Notes under the pieces: model-generated
What the model was told of the DNA's origin: nothing
The model's input: only the letters and a program-made list of their open reading frames with translations
Database searches by the model: none
Part shown: positions 6,973-15,016 of the stretch, piece after piece
Layout of the letters: each line of letters begins with the position of its first letter
Numbering within the stretch: position 1 is the first letter of the stretch
From: Actinomyces sp.
GTDB lineage: Bacteria > Actinomycetota > Actinomycetes > Actinomycetales > Actinomycetaceae
Assembly: GCA_012837655.1 (NCBI GenBank)
Contig: DUQT01000239.1
Location: 1 to 32,643 of the forward strand
Direction: 5' to 3'
DNA: 32,643 bases
Made by a program: the position numbers and the translations under genes

Positions 6973-8790
6973 TTGAGCGAAAACCCAACACAAAAAAGAC
7001 GTCCACTTTCACAGATGCGTCTTGCTGAACTGCGCGAAGTCGCTGAAGAAATGGGTCTTCAAGACTACGCAAAGATGCGCAAGCCCGACCTGCTCGCAGC
7101 GATTCGCGAAGCAAGGGGAGATAAGCCCCGCCGCGGACGCGGGACGTCACCTAAGACCACAGAAAACCAGAAGTCGGATTCCCAAAAGGACGGCGCTTCA
7201 GAGTCTCAGGGCGGTAAGGACCGCCAGCAGCAGAAGCAGGCCGAAAAGTCCGAGGACAAGGGCGACTCTGGTGACTCCAATGGTGAACCACGCAGGCGCC
7301 GTCGTCGCGCGGCCACTGCTGAAGCAGGTTCACCGGAATCCATCCAACTTGACGTGAAGGCCGAGTTGAAGGCCACCAAGAAGGAAATGGATCAAAAGGA
7401 CTCGAAGAAGTCCGATCACAAGTCTGACCAGCACGACGGTCGAAAGAAGTCGTTGGACGACATCAAGCTACCGTCTGCTGATGACGATGACAGCGACGAC
7501 GACTCGAACAGGCACGATGGTGGCGATAATGACCGCCACAATAACCGTCGCCGTAACAATCGTCGCGATGATAATCGTGATAATCGAGGGCGCCGTCGCC
7601 GCGGCCGTGACCGCAACAAGCGCCGCCGTGATGATCGCGAACCCGAGATCACTGAGGACGATGTACTGATTCCGATCGCGGGCATCCTTGATGTGCAGAA
7701 CAACCACGCGTTTGTGCGCACATCTGGCTACCTGCCCGGCCCGAACGACGTTTACGTAACGCTTGGTAACGTCCGTCGCTGGAATCTGCGTCCAGGTGAC
7801 GCGGTTGTCGGTTCGGTTCGCCAGCCTCGTGAAGGCGAGCGTCAGCGCCAGAAGTACAACGCTTTGGTGTCCGTCGATTCGGTGAACGGCATTCCGGTTG
7901 ATAAGGCCGGTAACCGTCCGGAGTTTGCGAAGCTAACGCCGCTTTACCCGAATGAGCACTTGCGTTTGGAGACCACTCCGAAGGCAATCACGCCGCGCGT
8001 CATCGACCTGGTTGCTCCGATCGGTAAGGGCCAGCGTGGCCTGATCGTTTCGCCGCCGAAGGCTGGTAAGACGATCATCATGCAGCAGATCGCTAACGCG
8101 ATTTCGCAAAATGATCCCGAGGTGCACCTGATGGTCGTTCTAGTTGATGAGCGTCCTGAAGAGGTCACCGACATGCGTCGCACGGTTAAGGGTGAGGTCA
8201 TTGCATCTACCTTTGACCGCCCGGCATCTGACCACACGATCGTTGCTGAACTCGCTATTGAGCGCGCAAAGCGTCTGGTTGAACTCGGCCACGACGTCGT
8301 CGTCCTGCTTGACTCGCTGACCCGCCTGGGCCGCGCTTACAACCTGGCAGCCCCGGCATCTGGCCGCATCCTGTCCGGTGGTGTGGACGCGTCGGCACTG
8401 TACCCGCCGAAGAAGTTCTTCGGTGCGGCACGTAACGTCGAAGAGGGCGGATCCCTGACGATCATTGCTTCTGCTCTAGTTGAGACCGGCTCCAAGATGG
8501 ACGAGGTCATCTTCGAAGAGTTCAAGGGTACCGGCAACATGGAGCTACGCCTGTCGCGTCAGCTTGCTGACCGCCGCATTTACCCGGCAGTTGATGTCAA
8601 CGCCTCGGGCACTCGCCGTGAGGAACTGCTGTTCAAGGAGGAAGAGCTCGCAATCATGTGGCGTCTACGCCGCGTACTGGGCGTCCTCGAGCAGCAGCAG
8701 GCTCTGGAGCTTGTGCTTGACAAGCTGAAGGACACGCAAAACAACGCTGAGTTCCTAATGGCAATCGCAAAGACGACGCCTAAGGATTAG
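6973..8790 (+). CDS. rho: Transcription termination factor Rho
   Basis: Rho is the hexameric RNA-dependent ATPase that terminates transcription on untranslated RNA. The protein has 605 residues, far above the ~420 of E. coli, because of an actinobacterial low-complexity insertion (about 50-225) rich in Lys/Arg/Gln and then Asp/Asn/Arg, following an N-terminal Rho-N helix domain (about 10-48). The RNA-binding domain begins near EDDVLIPIAGILDV (228-241). Walker A is PPKAGKT (361-367), Walker B is VVVLLDS (442-448), and the Q-loop region is VDASALYPPKKFFGAARN. The insertion is known in the family to add RNA contacts or condensation. The start is TTG 6973 with GAGGAA at 6963-6968. A terminator follows directly. 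RNA control is suggested by the long leader. Confidence 0.96.
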   Translation: MSENPTQKRRPLSQMRLAELREVAEEMGLQDYAKMRKPDLLAAIREARGDKPRRGRGTSPKTTENQKSDSQKDGASESQGGKDRQQQKQAEKSEDKGDSGDSNGEPRRRRRRAATAEAGSPESIQLDVKAELKATKKEMDQKDSKKSDHKSDQHDGRKKSLDDIKLPSADDDDSDDDSNRHDGGDNDRHNNRRRNNRRDDNRDNRGRRRRGRDRNKRRRDDREPEITEDDVLIPIAGILDVQNNHAFVRTSGYLPGPNDVYVTLGNVRRWNLRPGDAVVGSVRQPREGERQRQKYNALVSVDSVNGIPVDKAGNRPEFAKLTPLYPNEHLRLETTPKAITPRVIDLVAPIGKGQRGLIVSPPKAGKTIIMQQIANAISQNDPEVHLMVVLVDERPEEVTDMRRTVKGEVIASTFDRPASDHTIVAELAIERAKRLVELGHDVVVLLDSLTRLGRAYNLAAPASGRILSGGVDASALYPPKKFFGAARNVEEGGSLTIIASALVETGSKMDEVIFEEFKGTGNMELRLSRQLADRRIYPAVDVNASGTRREELLFKEEELAIMWRLRRVLGVLEQQQALELVLDKLKDTQNNAEFLMAIAKTTPKD

Positions 8791-8802
8791 GTAAAGACAA
8801 GC

Positions 8803-8836
8803 AAAGGCGGCGACCACTTTGGTGGTCGCCGCTTTT
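8803..8836 (+). terminator. Bidirectional terminator between rho and the DUF1684 gene
   Basis: GCGGCGACCAC (8807-8817) pairs perfectly with GTGGTCGCCGC (8822-8832) around TTTG. Flanking A-run and TTTT extend it, and TTTTG follows on the plus strand. On the minus strand the stem is followed by TTTGCTTGTCTTT, so it can also serve the convergent gene. Confidence 0.9.
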
Positions 8837-8895
8837 GTTATCGAAACCTTTAGCCGCTTCGCGTGTGCCTTCAAATGAGCCACGTCGATTTTTTG

Positions 8896-9003
8896 TGCAT
8901 CGTCAGGCGGCCTTGAGCCCGCTATTTGTCTCATGGCGCCCTGTTTTCATGCGTCCTCAGGCGGCCTTGAGCCCGCTATTCGTCTCGCGGCGTCGCGTCT
9001 CCA
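8896..9003 (+). repeat. Two 54-bp tandem repeats
   Basis: Units 8896-8949 and 8950-9003 share a 30-nt core (8903-8932 and 8957-8986) with a single mismatch, and their tails have drifted. A third partial copy of the leading 14 nt lies at 9027-9040 and includes the stop codon of the minus-strand DUF1684 gene. The repeats sit between the terminator and that gene, in sequence with no other assigned feature. Confidence 0.8.
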
Positions 9004-9033
9004 CGCCTCGCGGTGCCATGCTTCAATGCGTCG

Positions 9034-9831
9034 TCAGGCGTTCACAGAATCGAAGGTCTCGTTCGGCTTCTTTTGGCCGGCGGGAATTTCTACGTCGATG
9101 ATGTTTTCCGCGACGGGGCGGGGGCATGTGCCAAACGGGGTGAAGTGGGCGGGGAATACGCTTGAGTAGTTGAAGTCGACGACCCAGCCGCCGTCCATTT
9201 CAAGCAGGGGAGCGCGCCGCCACGCGGTGGTTTCCTTGCCGGAGGTCTTGTCGGTGAAGATTACGAAGGGGTCTTCGGCATCCGTAACGGCCATTGTGCG
9301 GGTGCGGTCGCTGAAGGGAACTTTAATTTCACCACTGAAATCAGACTTGCGGACCTTGCCTTCTTGCGCGGTGAAAATATCTCGCGAGCGAGGCGAATCG
9401 TACTTGCGGTACTCGACGGGAACTACCCATTCAGGCTTGTAGTCAAAAGTGGGAACGCCGGTGAAGACGCTCCGCAACTTGGCGTTGTCGTCGCGAACGC
9501 GCACGATAATCCGGTCAAATCGCGAGGCAATCTCGGCAAGTTTTGCGCCGGAAATAAACTCCGGCATGGGGTCTGCATCCGCGCTGATCTTGAATTCACC
9601 AACGGCGGGCTCGCCCTCGAGAATCACGCCATCATCTTGCGTGAAATTGACGTGGATGAAATCGCCGTCAAAACTCCACGTGCCGGGGAAGTTTTCGAGA
9701 CTTGCGGGCTCGGTTTCCAACCAGTCGAGGCTGGTCACGGTGAGCCAGCCGTGGGACTCGCGCCATTTTTCGTTTTCGTCGTCGCGCCACTGCTGCCAGG
9801 CTTGTTCTGCCGAAACATCTTTGTTTTCCAT
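9034..9831 (-). CDS. DUF1684 family protein
   Basis: The protein has 265 residues. The second half carries the DUF1684 pattern: VIFTDKTSGKETTAWRRAP, then VVDFNYSSVFPAHFTPFG, CPRPVAENIIDVEIPAGQKK (family form: DFN, CPxPxxEN, AGEK). The N-terminal WRDDENEKWRESHGWLTVTS matches the usual opening of this family. No signal peptide or membrane segment is visible, so it is probably cytoplasmic. Its biochemical function is unknown to me. ATG 9831 is preferred over an in-frame TTG two codons upstream because a -10 ends 7 nt before it. The gene is transcribed against rho and rpmE, which are neighbours in mycobacteria, so it looks like an insertion into the conserved order. Base composition is not obviously foreign. 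Confidence 0.82.
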   Translation of the reverse strand: MENKDVSAEQAWQQWRDDENEKWRESHGWLTVTSLDWLETEPASLENFPGTWSFDGDFIHVNFTQDDGVILEGEPAVGEFKISADADPMPEFISGAKLAEIASRFDRIIVRVRDDNAKLRSVFTGVPTFDYKPEWVVPVEYRKYDSPRSRDIFTAQEGKVRKSDFSGEIKVPFSDRTRTMAVTDAEDPFVIFTDKTSGKETTAWRRAPLLEMDGGWVVDFNYSSVFPAHFTPFGTCPRPVAENIIDVEIPAGQKKPNETFDSVNA

Positions 9832-9838
9832 ACACAAG

Positions 9839-9867
9839 AAACTAAACTAGGCGGGCGAGTGCTTCAA
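9839..9867 (-). promoter_or_regulatory. Promoter of the DUF1684 gene, likely leaderless
   Basis: On the minus strand TTGAAG (9867-9862) and TAGTTT (9844-9839) are separated by 17 bp, and the -10 ends 7 nt before the ATG at 9831. A second overlapping TAGTTT occurs 5 bp upstream. Confidence 0.55.
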
Positions 9868-10085
9868 CTGTTAGACCACTTATCGAAAACTTTCGCGATC
9901 TGTGACGAAGAAGACGGCTTGACCCCTGGATAGTTTCACCCATTCCAGGCATAATGTTCCGTGGTTCCGGTTCACCAGCGTTAAACGCTCCCATGAGCGG
10001 ACATCACTACTTCGGACGGGCTTCATAGTTCGTTTCGAGATGTTGCGTCTGGACCCGGCATCCTCGAATTCCTTAAGGAGACACC

Positions 10086-10298
10086 ATGAAGAAGGGTATT
10101 CACCCCGAGTACACCGACGTGCACGTAACCTGCACGTGCGGCAATGAGTTTGATACGCGCTCCACGCTAGGCGAAGAAACCCTACGCGTTGACGTTTGCT
10201 CAGTTTGCCACCCGTTCTACACCGGCAAGCAGAAGATTCTGGATACCGGTGGCCGCGTGGCACGCTTCGAAGCACGTTACGGAAAGCGCAAGAAGTAG
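10086..10298 (+). CDS. rpmE: 50S ribosomal protein L31 (zinc-binding type)
   Basis: The protein has 70 residues and belongs to the large ribosomal subunit near the intersubunit bridge. TCTCGNEF and VDVCSVCHPFYTGKQ provide Cys16, Cys18, Cys38 and Cys41, the zinc-binding set of the C+ form; many bacteria switch to a C- paralog under zinc limitation. AAGGAG (10075-10080) lies 5 nt before the ATG. The gene is followed by a terminator, so it is likely transcribed largely alone from a promoter within the ~250-bp gap shared with the divergent DUF1684 gene. I saw no convincing Zur operator. Confidence 0.96.
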   Translation: MKKGIHPEYTDVHVTCTCGNEFDTRSTLGEETLRVDVCSVCHPFYTGKQKILDTGGRVARFEARYGKRKK

Positions 10299-10309
10299 CT
10301 TTTCGCATT

Positions 10310-10349
10310 CGGCGCCGCCCTCCATAATTCTTTGGGGGTGGCGCCGTTT
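10310..10349 (+). terminator. rpmE terminator
   Basis: A 13-bp stem joins 10310-10322 and 10334-10346 (CGGCGCC with GGCGCCG at the base, one or two G-T pairs higher up), followed by TTT. The prfA promoter overlaps its downstream edge. Confidence 0.75.
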
Positions 10350-10357
10350 CGTATAAT
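10331..10357 (+). promoter_or_regulatory. prfA-prmC promoter
   Basis: A perfect TATAAT at 10352-10357 follows TTTGGG (10331-10336) at 15 bp. Transcription would start near 10364, leaving a ~90-nt leader before the prfA GTG. The -35 lies inside the rpmE terminator arm. Confidence 0.55.
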
Positions 10358-10453
10358 TTTAATGGTGCACGAGGGCGATGCTTGGAAACTGCTCTCGAAT
10401 GAGCCTACGGCCAGTGGGTGTGCAGAAGTTTCAATGATGCTCGGAGGATTTGC

Positions 10454-11569
10454 GTGAGCGAGCAAGATTACAGCCATGAACTGCAGGCAGTTCAACCACT
10501 ACTTGATGAGTACAAGGAGGTTGAACTGAAGCTTGCCGACCCCGAAGTGTTGGGGGATAGGGCAAAGTCGCGAAAGTTTGCGAAGCGTTTCTCTGAGCTC
10601 GGAGCAATCAAAGCTGTAGCGGACCGTTTCACTCAGGCTCTGGGCGATTTGGAAGCCGCGCAAGAAATGGCGGAACTGGATGAGTCGTTCGCCAAGGAAC
10701 TTCCCGCAATGGAGAAGAACTTGGAGGAAGCTCACGACAAGCTCGTGCGCACTCTGATTCCACGCGACCCCTCGGATGCTGATGACGTCATTTTGGAAGT
10801 CAAAGCCGGCGAGGGCGGCGAGGAATCCGCCCTATTCGCAGCCGACCTGGCGCGCATGTACACCCGCTACGCGGAAACGAAGAACTGGAAGGTCAAGGAA
10901 CTCTCGTCCACGCCAACCGGCTTGGGTGGTTTGAAAGAAATCTCGCTGTCCATTGGTTCCAAGGGCAACGTGGCCCCCGAGGACGGAGTTTGGGCCCAGC
11001 TCAAATTTGAAGGCGGTGTCCACCGCGTCCAGCGCGTCCCCGTCACTGAGTCGCAGGGCCGCGTACACACTTCCGCTGCCGGCGTGATCGTTGTGCCCGA
11101 GGTGGAGGACGACGACGAAGAGATCGAAATCGACCAGAACGACCTGCGCATCGACGTCTATCGTTCATCTGGTCCGGGTGGCCAGTCGGTGAACACGACT
11201 GACTCCGCTGTCCGCATTACGCACTTGCCGACCGGCATCGTCGTCTCAATGCAGAACGAGAAGTCGCAGATTCAAAACCGCGAGGCCGCAATGCGCGTCC
11301 TGAAAGCGCGCCTGATCCAGCAGGCGAAGGAAGAACGCGAAGCTGAAGAAGCTGCCGTGCGCCAGTCGCAGGTGCGCACGGTTGACCGCTCCGAGCGCAT
11401 CCGCACCTACAACTTCCCTGAAAACCGCATTGTGGATCACCGCACCGGTTATAAGGCGTACAACCTATCCAACGTCCTCGACGGCGAACTTGGGCCCGTC
11501 ATCGAATCCGCCATCATCATGGATGAGCAGGAACGCATGGACGCTGCCGGCGAACAGAAGGACCAGTAA
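10454..11569 (+). CDS. prfA: Peptide chain release factor 1
   Basis: RF1 recognises stop codons UAA and UAG and triggers peptidyl-tRNA hydrolysis. The protein has 371 residues. The codon-recognition loop RVPVTESQGRVHTSAA carries PVT (196-198) as the RF1-type PxT tripeptide, and SSGPGGQSVNT carries the catalytic GGQ (242-244), whose Gln is the methylation target of PrmC. GTG 10454 is chosen because GGAGGA (10443-10448) precedes it and the RF1 family begins about here; a longer in-frame ATG at 10418 has no support. The downstream prmC gene, encoding its modifying enzyme, starts three bases after the stop, a very common arrangement. Confidence 0.95.
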   Translation: MSEQDYSHELQAVQPLLDEYKEVELKLADPEVLGDRAKSRKFAKRFSELGAIKAVADRFTQALGDLEAAQEMAELDESFAKELPAMEKNLEEAHDKLVRTLIPRDPSDADDVILEVKAGEGGEESALFAADLARMYTRYAETKNWKVKELSSTPTGLGGLKEISLSIGSKGNVAPEDGVWAQLKFEGGVHRVQRVPVTESQGRVHTSAAGVIVVPEVEDDDEEIEIDQNDLRIDVYRSSGPGGQSVNTTDSAVRITHLPTGIVVSMQNEKSQIQNREAAMRVLKARLIQQAKEEREAEEAAVRQSQVRTVDRSERIRTYNFPENRIVDHRTGYKAYNLSNVLDGELGPVIESAIIMDEQERMDAAGEQKDQ

Positions 11570-11572
11570 CCA

Positions 11573-12496
11573 GTGTCTGCAGGCCATGCCGGTCAGTCGG
11601 GGCAGGTTGACCCCCACAAACTGTGGAATGAGTCGACCCGCATCCTCGAGCAAACCGGCGTGCCCAGCCCGCAGCACGACGCCCGCGCGATCTTGGAATT
11701 CGTAATCGGAAAACCGCCGTACATGTGGCCCGATTCGATTTCCGAGGACGAGGCTGGGCGCATCCAACAGCTAGTTTCTAAGCGAAAACAACGCATCCCG
11801 CTGCAGCACGTGCTGGGTAGGATGTGGTTCTTAGGCATGGAGCTCAAAGCTCAGCCGGGGGTGTTCTCGGTTCGCCCAGAAACTGAAGTCCTAGCCGAGT
11901 GGGCAATCCAATCGCTCGCCAAACTTCAAGAAAGTAAATCCTCAGGTAAGCCCGAGACCCTGCGAGTGCTTGAAAACTCTCTCGGTAAGGCCGATCCGTT
12001 GCGCGTGCTGGATTTGTGCACGGGCGCGGGGCCGCTCGCCCTATCAATAGCGCGCGCCGACTGGGAAGTGGAAGTTGTCGCGGTTGAGCTCTCAGATGTA
12101 GCTGCCCAGGTTGCCGCTGACAACGCGAAGGCACTAGGTCTACCCGTCAAAGTTGTGCAAGCCGATGCGCTGGTTGTAGTTCCGGAATGGGTTGAAAGCT
12201 ACGACCTCGTGGTATCAAATCCGCCTTACGTTCCACCGCGAGAACTGGAACCCGAGCTGGAACACGACCCCGCGCAGGCCCTGTGGGGCGGGGGAGAGGA
12301 CGGGCTTGACTTCATCCGGGAACTACTGCCGGTAGCGTACGAATACCTGAAGCCGGGCGGCTGGCTGGGCGTCGAACATGACGACACCCAGGGCGTTGCG
12401 ACCGTAGAACTTGCCCGCGAAGTCGGCTTCGTCGAATCCTACACGCTTCAAGACTTGAACCTACGCGACCGATTCCTCATCGCGCGAAAGGCATAA
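11573..12496 (+). CDS. prmC: Release factor glutamine N5-methyltransferase (PrmC/HemK)
   Basis: This SAM-dependent enzyme methylates the GGQ glutamine of RF1/RF2. The protein has 307 residues. It has an N-terminal helical release-factor-binding domain (about 15-90), a variant of the PRPETE motif as SVRPETEVL (99-107), SAM motif I LDLCTGAGPLALSIA (146-160), and catalytic NPPYVPP (216-222). Residues ~118-142 form a polar insertion between motifs that is longer than in most homologs. The start GTG 11573 follows the prfA stop by 3 nt; its ribosome site is weak (GAAGGA ~12 nt away), which suggests coupling to prfA translation. A 150-bp gap follows. Confidence 0.94.
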   Translation: MSAGHAGQSGQVDPHKLWNESTRILEQTGVPSPQHDARAILEFVIGKPPYMWPDSISEDEAGRIQQLVSKRKQRIPLQHVLGRMWFLGMELKAQPGVFSVRPETEVLAEWAIQSLAKLQESKSSGKPETLRVLENSLGKADPLRVLDLCTGAGPLALSIARADWEVEVVAVELSDVAAQVAADNAKALGLPVKVVQADALVVVPEWVESYDLVVSNPPYVPPRELEPELEHDPAQALWGGGEDGLDFIRELLPVAYEYLKPGGWLGVEHDDTQGVATVELAREVGFVESYTLQDLNLRDRFLIARKA

Positions 12497-12611
12497 CCAA
12501 GCGCAGCCAGGCCAGCTCAGCGCCCGCAATCTATGGCTCCGCACGCCAACCGCGCCAGCGCACTCCTTTTCAAATCGGTAGCCATATCCAAGCAGCACAC
12601 GCCAACCCCGC

Positions 12612-12646
12612 TTAGCGCGCATCCATCATCGTGGGATAATGCAACT
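12612..12646 (+). promoter_or_regulatory. sua5 promoter, likely leaderless
   Basis: GTGGGATAATG (12631-12641) is the same 11-mer as in the rpiB promoter: extended -10 GATAAT at 12635-12640, with a weak -35 TTAGCG (12612-12617) at 17 bp. The -10 ends 6 nt before ATG 12647, so the transcript should begin at the start codon. This sets the gene start 38 codons inside the longest open frame. Confidence 0.6.
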
Positions 12647-13291
12647 ATGAAAACTGTTCACAGCACGACGAAGTTATCTGAAACTGACGCTCAAGAAATT
12701 AAAGGAATAGTTTCGCAAGGAGGCGTCATCGTGCTCCCCACCGACACCGTGTACGGTATCGGCGCGGACCCGTATTCAACTGACGCTGTGAACGCGGTCC
12801 TTCGCGCGAAGGGGCGCGGCCGCCAAATGCCGCCCCCGGTCCTCATTTCAAGTCCGAAAGACGCGGAAAAAGTTTCCCTCGAACTCAACAACTGCGCGCG
12901 AGCTCTCATCGAAAACCTGTGGCCAGGCGCCCTCACACTAATCACAAAATCGGTTCCAAATATCCGTTTCGACCTGGGCGACATTAAGGACACCATCGCG
13001 ATCCGAATGCCCGACCACCCCGTCACTCTTGATATTTTGCGCCACACCGGCCCGCTCGCCGTGACGTCTGCGAACCTTACCGGGATGCCTCCCGCAACAA
13101 GCATCGACCAGGCCGTAAAATATTTTGGCGAGGACGTGGCTTGCTACATCGACTCCGGACCAACCCCTGGACCGGTGCCATCAACCATCATTGATGTGAC
13201 AGGTGAACAACCCGTCTTGCTAAGGTCCGGCGCAATCGACGTGTCGGTCATCGAAGATATTTGCGGACAGAAAGTGATCACGAGGCCCTGA
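12647..13291 (+). CDS. Threonylcarbamoyl-AMP synthase (Sua5/YwlC/YrdC family)
   Basis: The enzyme makes L-threonylcarbamoyl-AMP from threonine, bicarbonate and ATP for the t6A modification of ANN-decoding tRNAs. With the chosen start the protein has 214 residues, the usual length of the short YwlC/YrdC-type form without the C-terminal Sua5 domain. VLPTDTVYGIGADP (29-42) is the signature, the Lys/Arg-rich AKGRGRQMPPPVLI (54-67) corresponds to the substrate-binding KxRxxxxPL motif, and AVTSANLTGMPP is the SANxSG motif. The upstream extension in the longer frame has no homology-like features. The gene begins a probable run with the wecA-like gene 4 nt later. A gene of this family in the same place is conserved in mycobacteria. 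Confidence 0.92.
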   Translation: MKTVHSTTKLSETDAQEIKGIVSQGGVIVLPTDTVYGIGADPYSTDAVNAVLRAKGRGRQMPPPVLISSPKDAEKVSLELNNCARALIENLWPGALTLITKSVPNIRFDLGDIKDTIAIRMPDHPVTLDILRHTGPLAVTSANLTGMPPATSIDQAVKYFGEDVACYIDSGPTPGPVPSTIIDVTGEQPVLLRSGAIDVSVIEDICGQKVITRP

Positions 13292-13295
13292 GCGC

Positions 13296-14399
13296 ATGAA
13301 ACTCTACATTCTGCTAACAGTCCTCGCCGCGGGCATCACATACGTGATGACCGCGATCATGCGGCGACTATCGCTGGAATGGCATGTGCTCACCCCAGTT
13401 CGGGAACGCGATGTGCACAGCGTTCCCACCCCCAGGCTTGGGGGAGTAGCGATGGCAATAGGGTTTGGCGTCGCACTCTTGTTCGCATCTAAGTTGCCCT
13501 ACTTTGATCCCGTGTTCGTTACCAGAACTCCGTGGGCAGTTTTGGCTGGAGTAATGGCGATTGCAAGCCTCGGCCTCATTGATGATATTTGGGATTTGGA
13601 TTGGACCGCGAAGCTTGCAGGTCAGATCCTGGTGGCCGTATTCATGGCATACAACGGCGTGCAGCTGATTTCGTTCCCCATATTTGGCATCACGATAGGG
13701 TCGTCAACACTGTCCCTGATAGTCACGATCTTTATTTTCGTGGCGATAATGAACGCGGTTAACTTCGTCGACGGATTGGATGGGCTTGCAGCAGGAGTCG
13801 TTGGAATCGGCGCAGTAGGCTTTTTTGCATACTCATACATGCTGACCCGCGTGACGGGAGCCCTAACGTATGCGACAACGGCCTCCCTGATCGTTGCGAT
13901 CCTGGTCGGAATCTGTCTGGGATTTTTGCCACACAATTTTCACCCCGGAACAATATTTATGGGTGACTCCGGCGCACTCACGTTGGGGACCATAGTCGCG
14001 GCAGCCGGCATCATAGTCACCGGACAAATTGATCCGGCGGTGCTTGGAAGCTCTCAGATAATCACCGGTTTTCTGCCAATAATCCTGCCGATGCTCGTCA
14101 TTGTGCTGCCGCTGGTAGACATGACACTCGCGGTGTTTCGCAGACTTCGTGCTGGGAAGTCTCCGTTCCACCCGGATCGCCTCCACCTGCATCACCGGCT
14201 TCTGAAGCTGGGACACTCCCAGGTCGGTGTTGTGTTGATCATGTACCTGTGGACGGCTGTGATTACGTTCCCCGCGGTGGCATTAATTGTATTCAGCCCA
14301 CAAGAAGTTGCGATTGTGGCAATTCCCGCCGTGTTCGTTAGTATGATCGTGACCGTTCGATTTCTACCGGGATTGAGAAACAAGCTACAAAGAAAGTAG
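13296..14399 (+). CDS. wecA: WecA-like polyprenyl-phosphate GlcNAc-1-phosphate transferase
   Basis: This 367-residue polytopic membrane enzyme (about 10-11 hydrophobic segments) belongs to the MraY/WecA/TagO family and transfers a sugar-1-phosphate from a UDP-sugar to decaprenyl/undecaprenyl phosphate, starting cell-wall glycan linkage units. Motifs in order: HSVPTPRLGG (41-50), DDIWD (96-100), NFVDGLDGLAAG (156-167), GDSGALTLG (223-231), and the cytoplasmic DRLHLHHRLL (294-303). The His-rich last motif marks the WecA/TagO branch rather than MraY. In M. tuberculosis the gene in this position (rfe/wecA) primes arabinogalactan synthesis; the precise acceptor polymer here is unknown. It starts 4 nt after the sua5 gene and its TAG overlaps the next gene's GTG. 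Confidence 0.92.
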   Translation: MKLYILLTVLAAGITYVMTAIMRRLSLEWHVLTPVRERDVHSVPTPRLGGVAMAIGFGVALLFASKLPYFDPVFVTRTPWAVLAGVMAIASLGLIDDIWDLDWTAKLAGQILVAVFMAYNGVQLISFPIFGITIGSSTLSLIVTIFIFVAIMNAVNFVDGLDGLAAGVVGIGAVGFFAYSYMLTRVTGALTYATTASLIVAILVGICLGFLPHNFHPGTIFMGDSGALTLGTIVAAAGIIVTGQIDPAVLGSSQIITGFLPIILPMLVIVLPLVDMTLAVFRRLRAGKSPFHPDRLHLHHRLLKLGHSQVGVVLIMYLWTAVITFPAVALIVFSPQEVAIVAIPAVFVSMIVTVRFLPGLRNKLQRK

Positions 14400-14845
14400 T
14401 GGTCATGTCGACACCCATTCAGCCCACGCCGGCTCTCCGGCGAGCTGTGTCTGCGACGATCAAGAATATCTTTCTGGTTGCAGTGATCATCGCTGTGCTA
14501 ACCGGAATCGTCGCATTCATTGCAGGTGGGGCAGTATCTGGTTTGTCGGCAGTAATCGGTGGAGCTATAGGTTTGTTGTTGGCTGCTGTTACCTGGCTGA
14601 CAATGTCTATGGCTATGAAGAGTATGGACACCCAGGCTGCCTTCATGGCTGGCGATTACCTTTTTAAGTTGATCGTCATCGTTGCTGCAGTTTTGACTGT
14701 CAAGAATCTGACCGCCCTGGACCACAAGGCTTTAGGTCTTGCTCTGATTATTTCTGTCGTGGCTCAAGCGGTGACGCAGAGCTGGACTTTGGCGAGAGCT
14801 AAAGTCCCTACCATCGACAGTTTTGATGAGGTCAAGGAACATTAA
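14399..14845 (+). CDS. AtpI-like small membrane protein (ATP synthase subunit I type)
   Basis: The protein has 148 residues with four hydrophobic segments (about 22-44, 47-70, 84-103, 112-130), a short cytoplasmic-looking N-terminus and a charged tail. Its position between wecA and atpB, its size and its topology match the AtpI-like proteins that precede actinobacterial atp operons. AtpI helps assemble the c-ring and may assist ion uptake; the sequence itself carries no catalytic motif. GTG 14399 overlaps the wecA stop (TAGTG), suggesting coupled translation; ATG 14405 is an equally possible start. A 170-bp leader separates it from atpB, so it may be transcribed from the sua5/wecA promoter. 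Confidence 0.75.
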   Translation: MVMSTPIQPTPALRRAVSATIKNIFLVAVIIAVLTGIVAFIAGGAVSGLSAVIGGAIGLLLAAVTWLTMSMAMKSMDTQAAFMAGDYLFKLIVIVAAVLTVKNLTALDHKALGLALIISVVAQAVTQSWTLARAKVPTIDSFDEVKEH

Positions 14846-14927
14846 AAATAGCCAAGCTGATTCGTGATCCTGATAGCATTTGGAATGGTTTTAGCCCAAG
14901 GAAATGCGGAATCGTATATTATTTGGG

Positions 14928-14956
14928 GGTAACGCCTCGGTTACCGGTCAGGTAAC
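14928..14956 (+). promoter_or_regulatory. Alternative-pairing element in the atpB leader
   Basis: Three arms lie in a row: GGTAAC (14928-14933), GTTACC (14940-14945) and GGTAAC (14951-14956). The middle arm can pair perfectly with either neighbour, giving two mutually exclusive hairpins with loops of 6 and 5 nt. A -10-like TATATT lies just upstream (14915-14920). It could be an RNA switch or attenuator for the ATP synthase operon, or overlapping operator half-sites. Confidence 0.4.
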
Positions 14957-15016
14957 ATCAACACACGTCCCAGGGGGTGCATCCTGTTCACTGCAACAGT
15001 ATCGTCCGCTTTGACA

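Noticed and set aside
7416..7721. Arg/Ser-rich frames antisense to the rho insertion
   Set aside because: They are shadows of the Asp/Arg low-complexity coding region.
9364..9933. 189- and 133-codon plus-strand frames over the DUF1684 gene
   Set aside because: The minus-strand frame matches a protein family and has a promoter; these are its antisense shadows.
12533..12646. 38-codon N-terminal extension of the sua5 gene
   Set aside because: It includes the -10 element and a degenerate repeat; family length and the promoter place the start at 12647.
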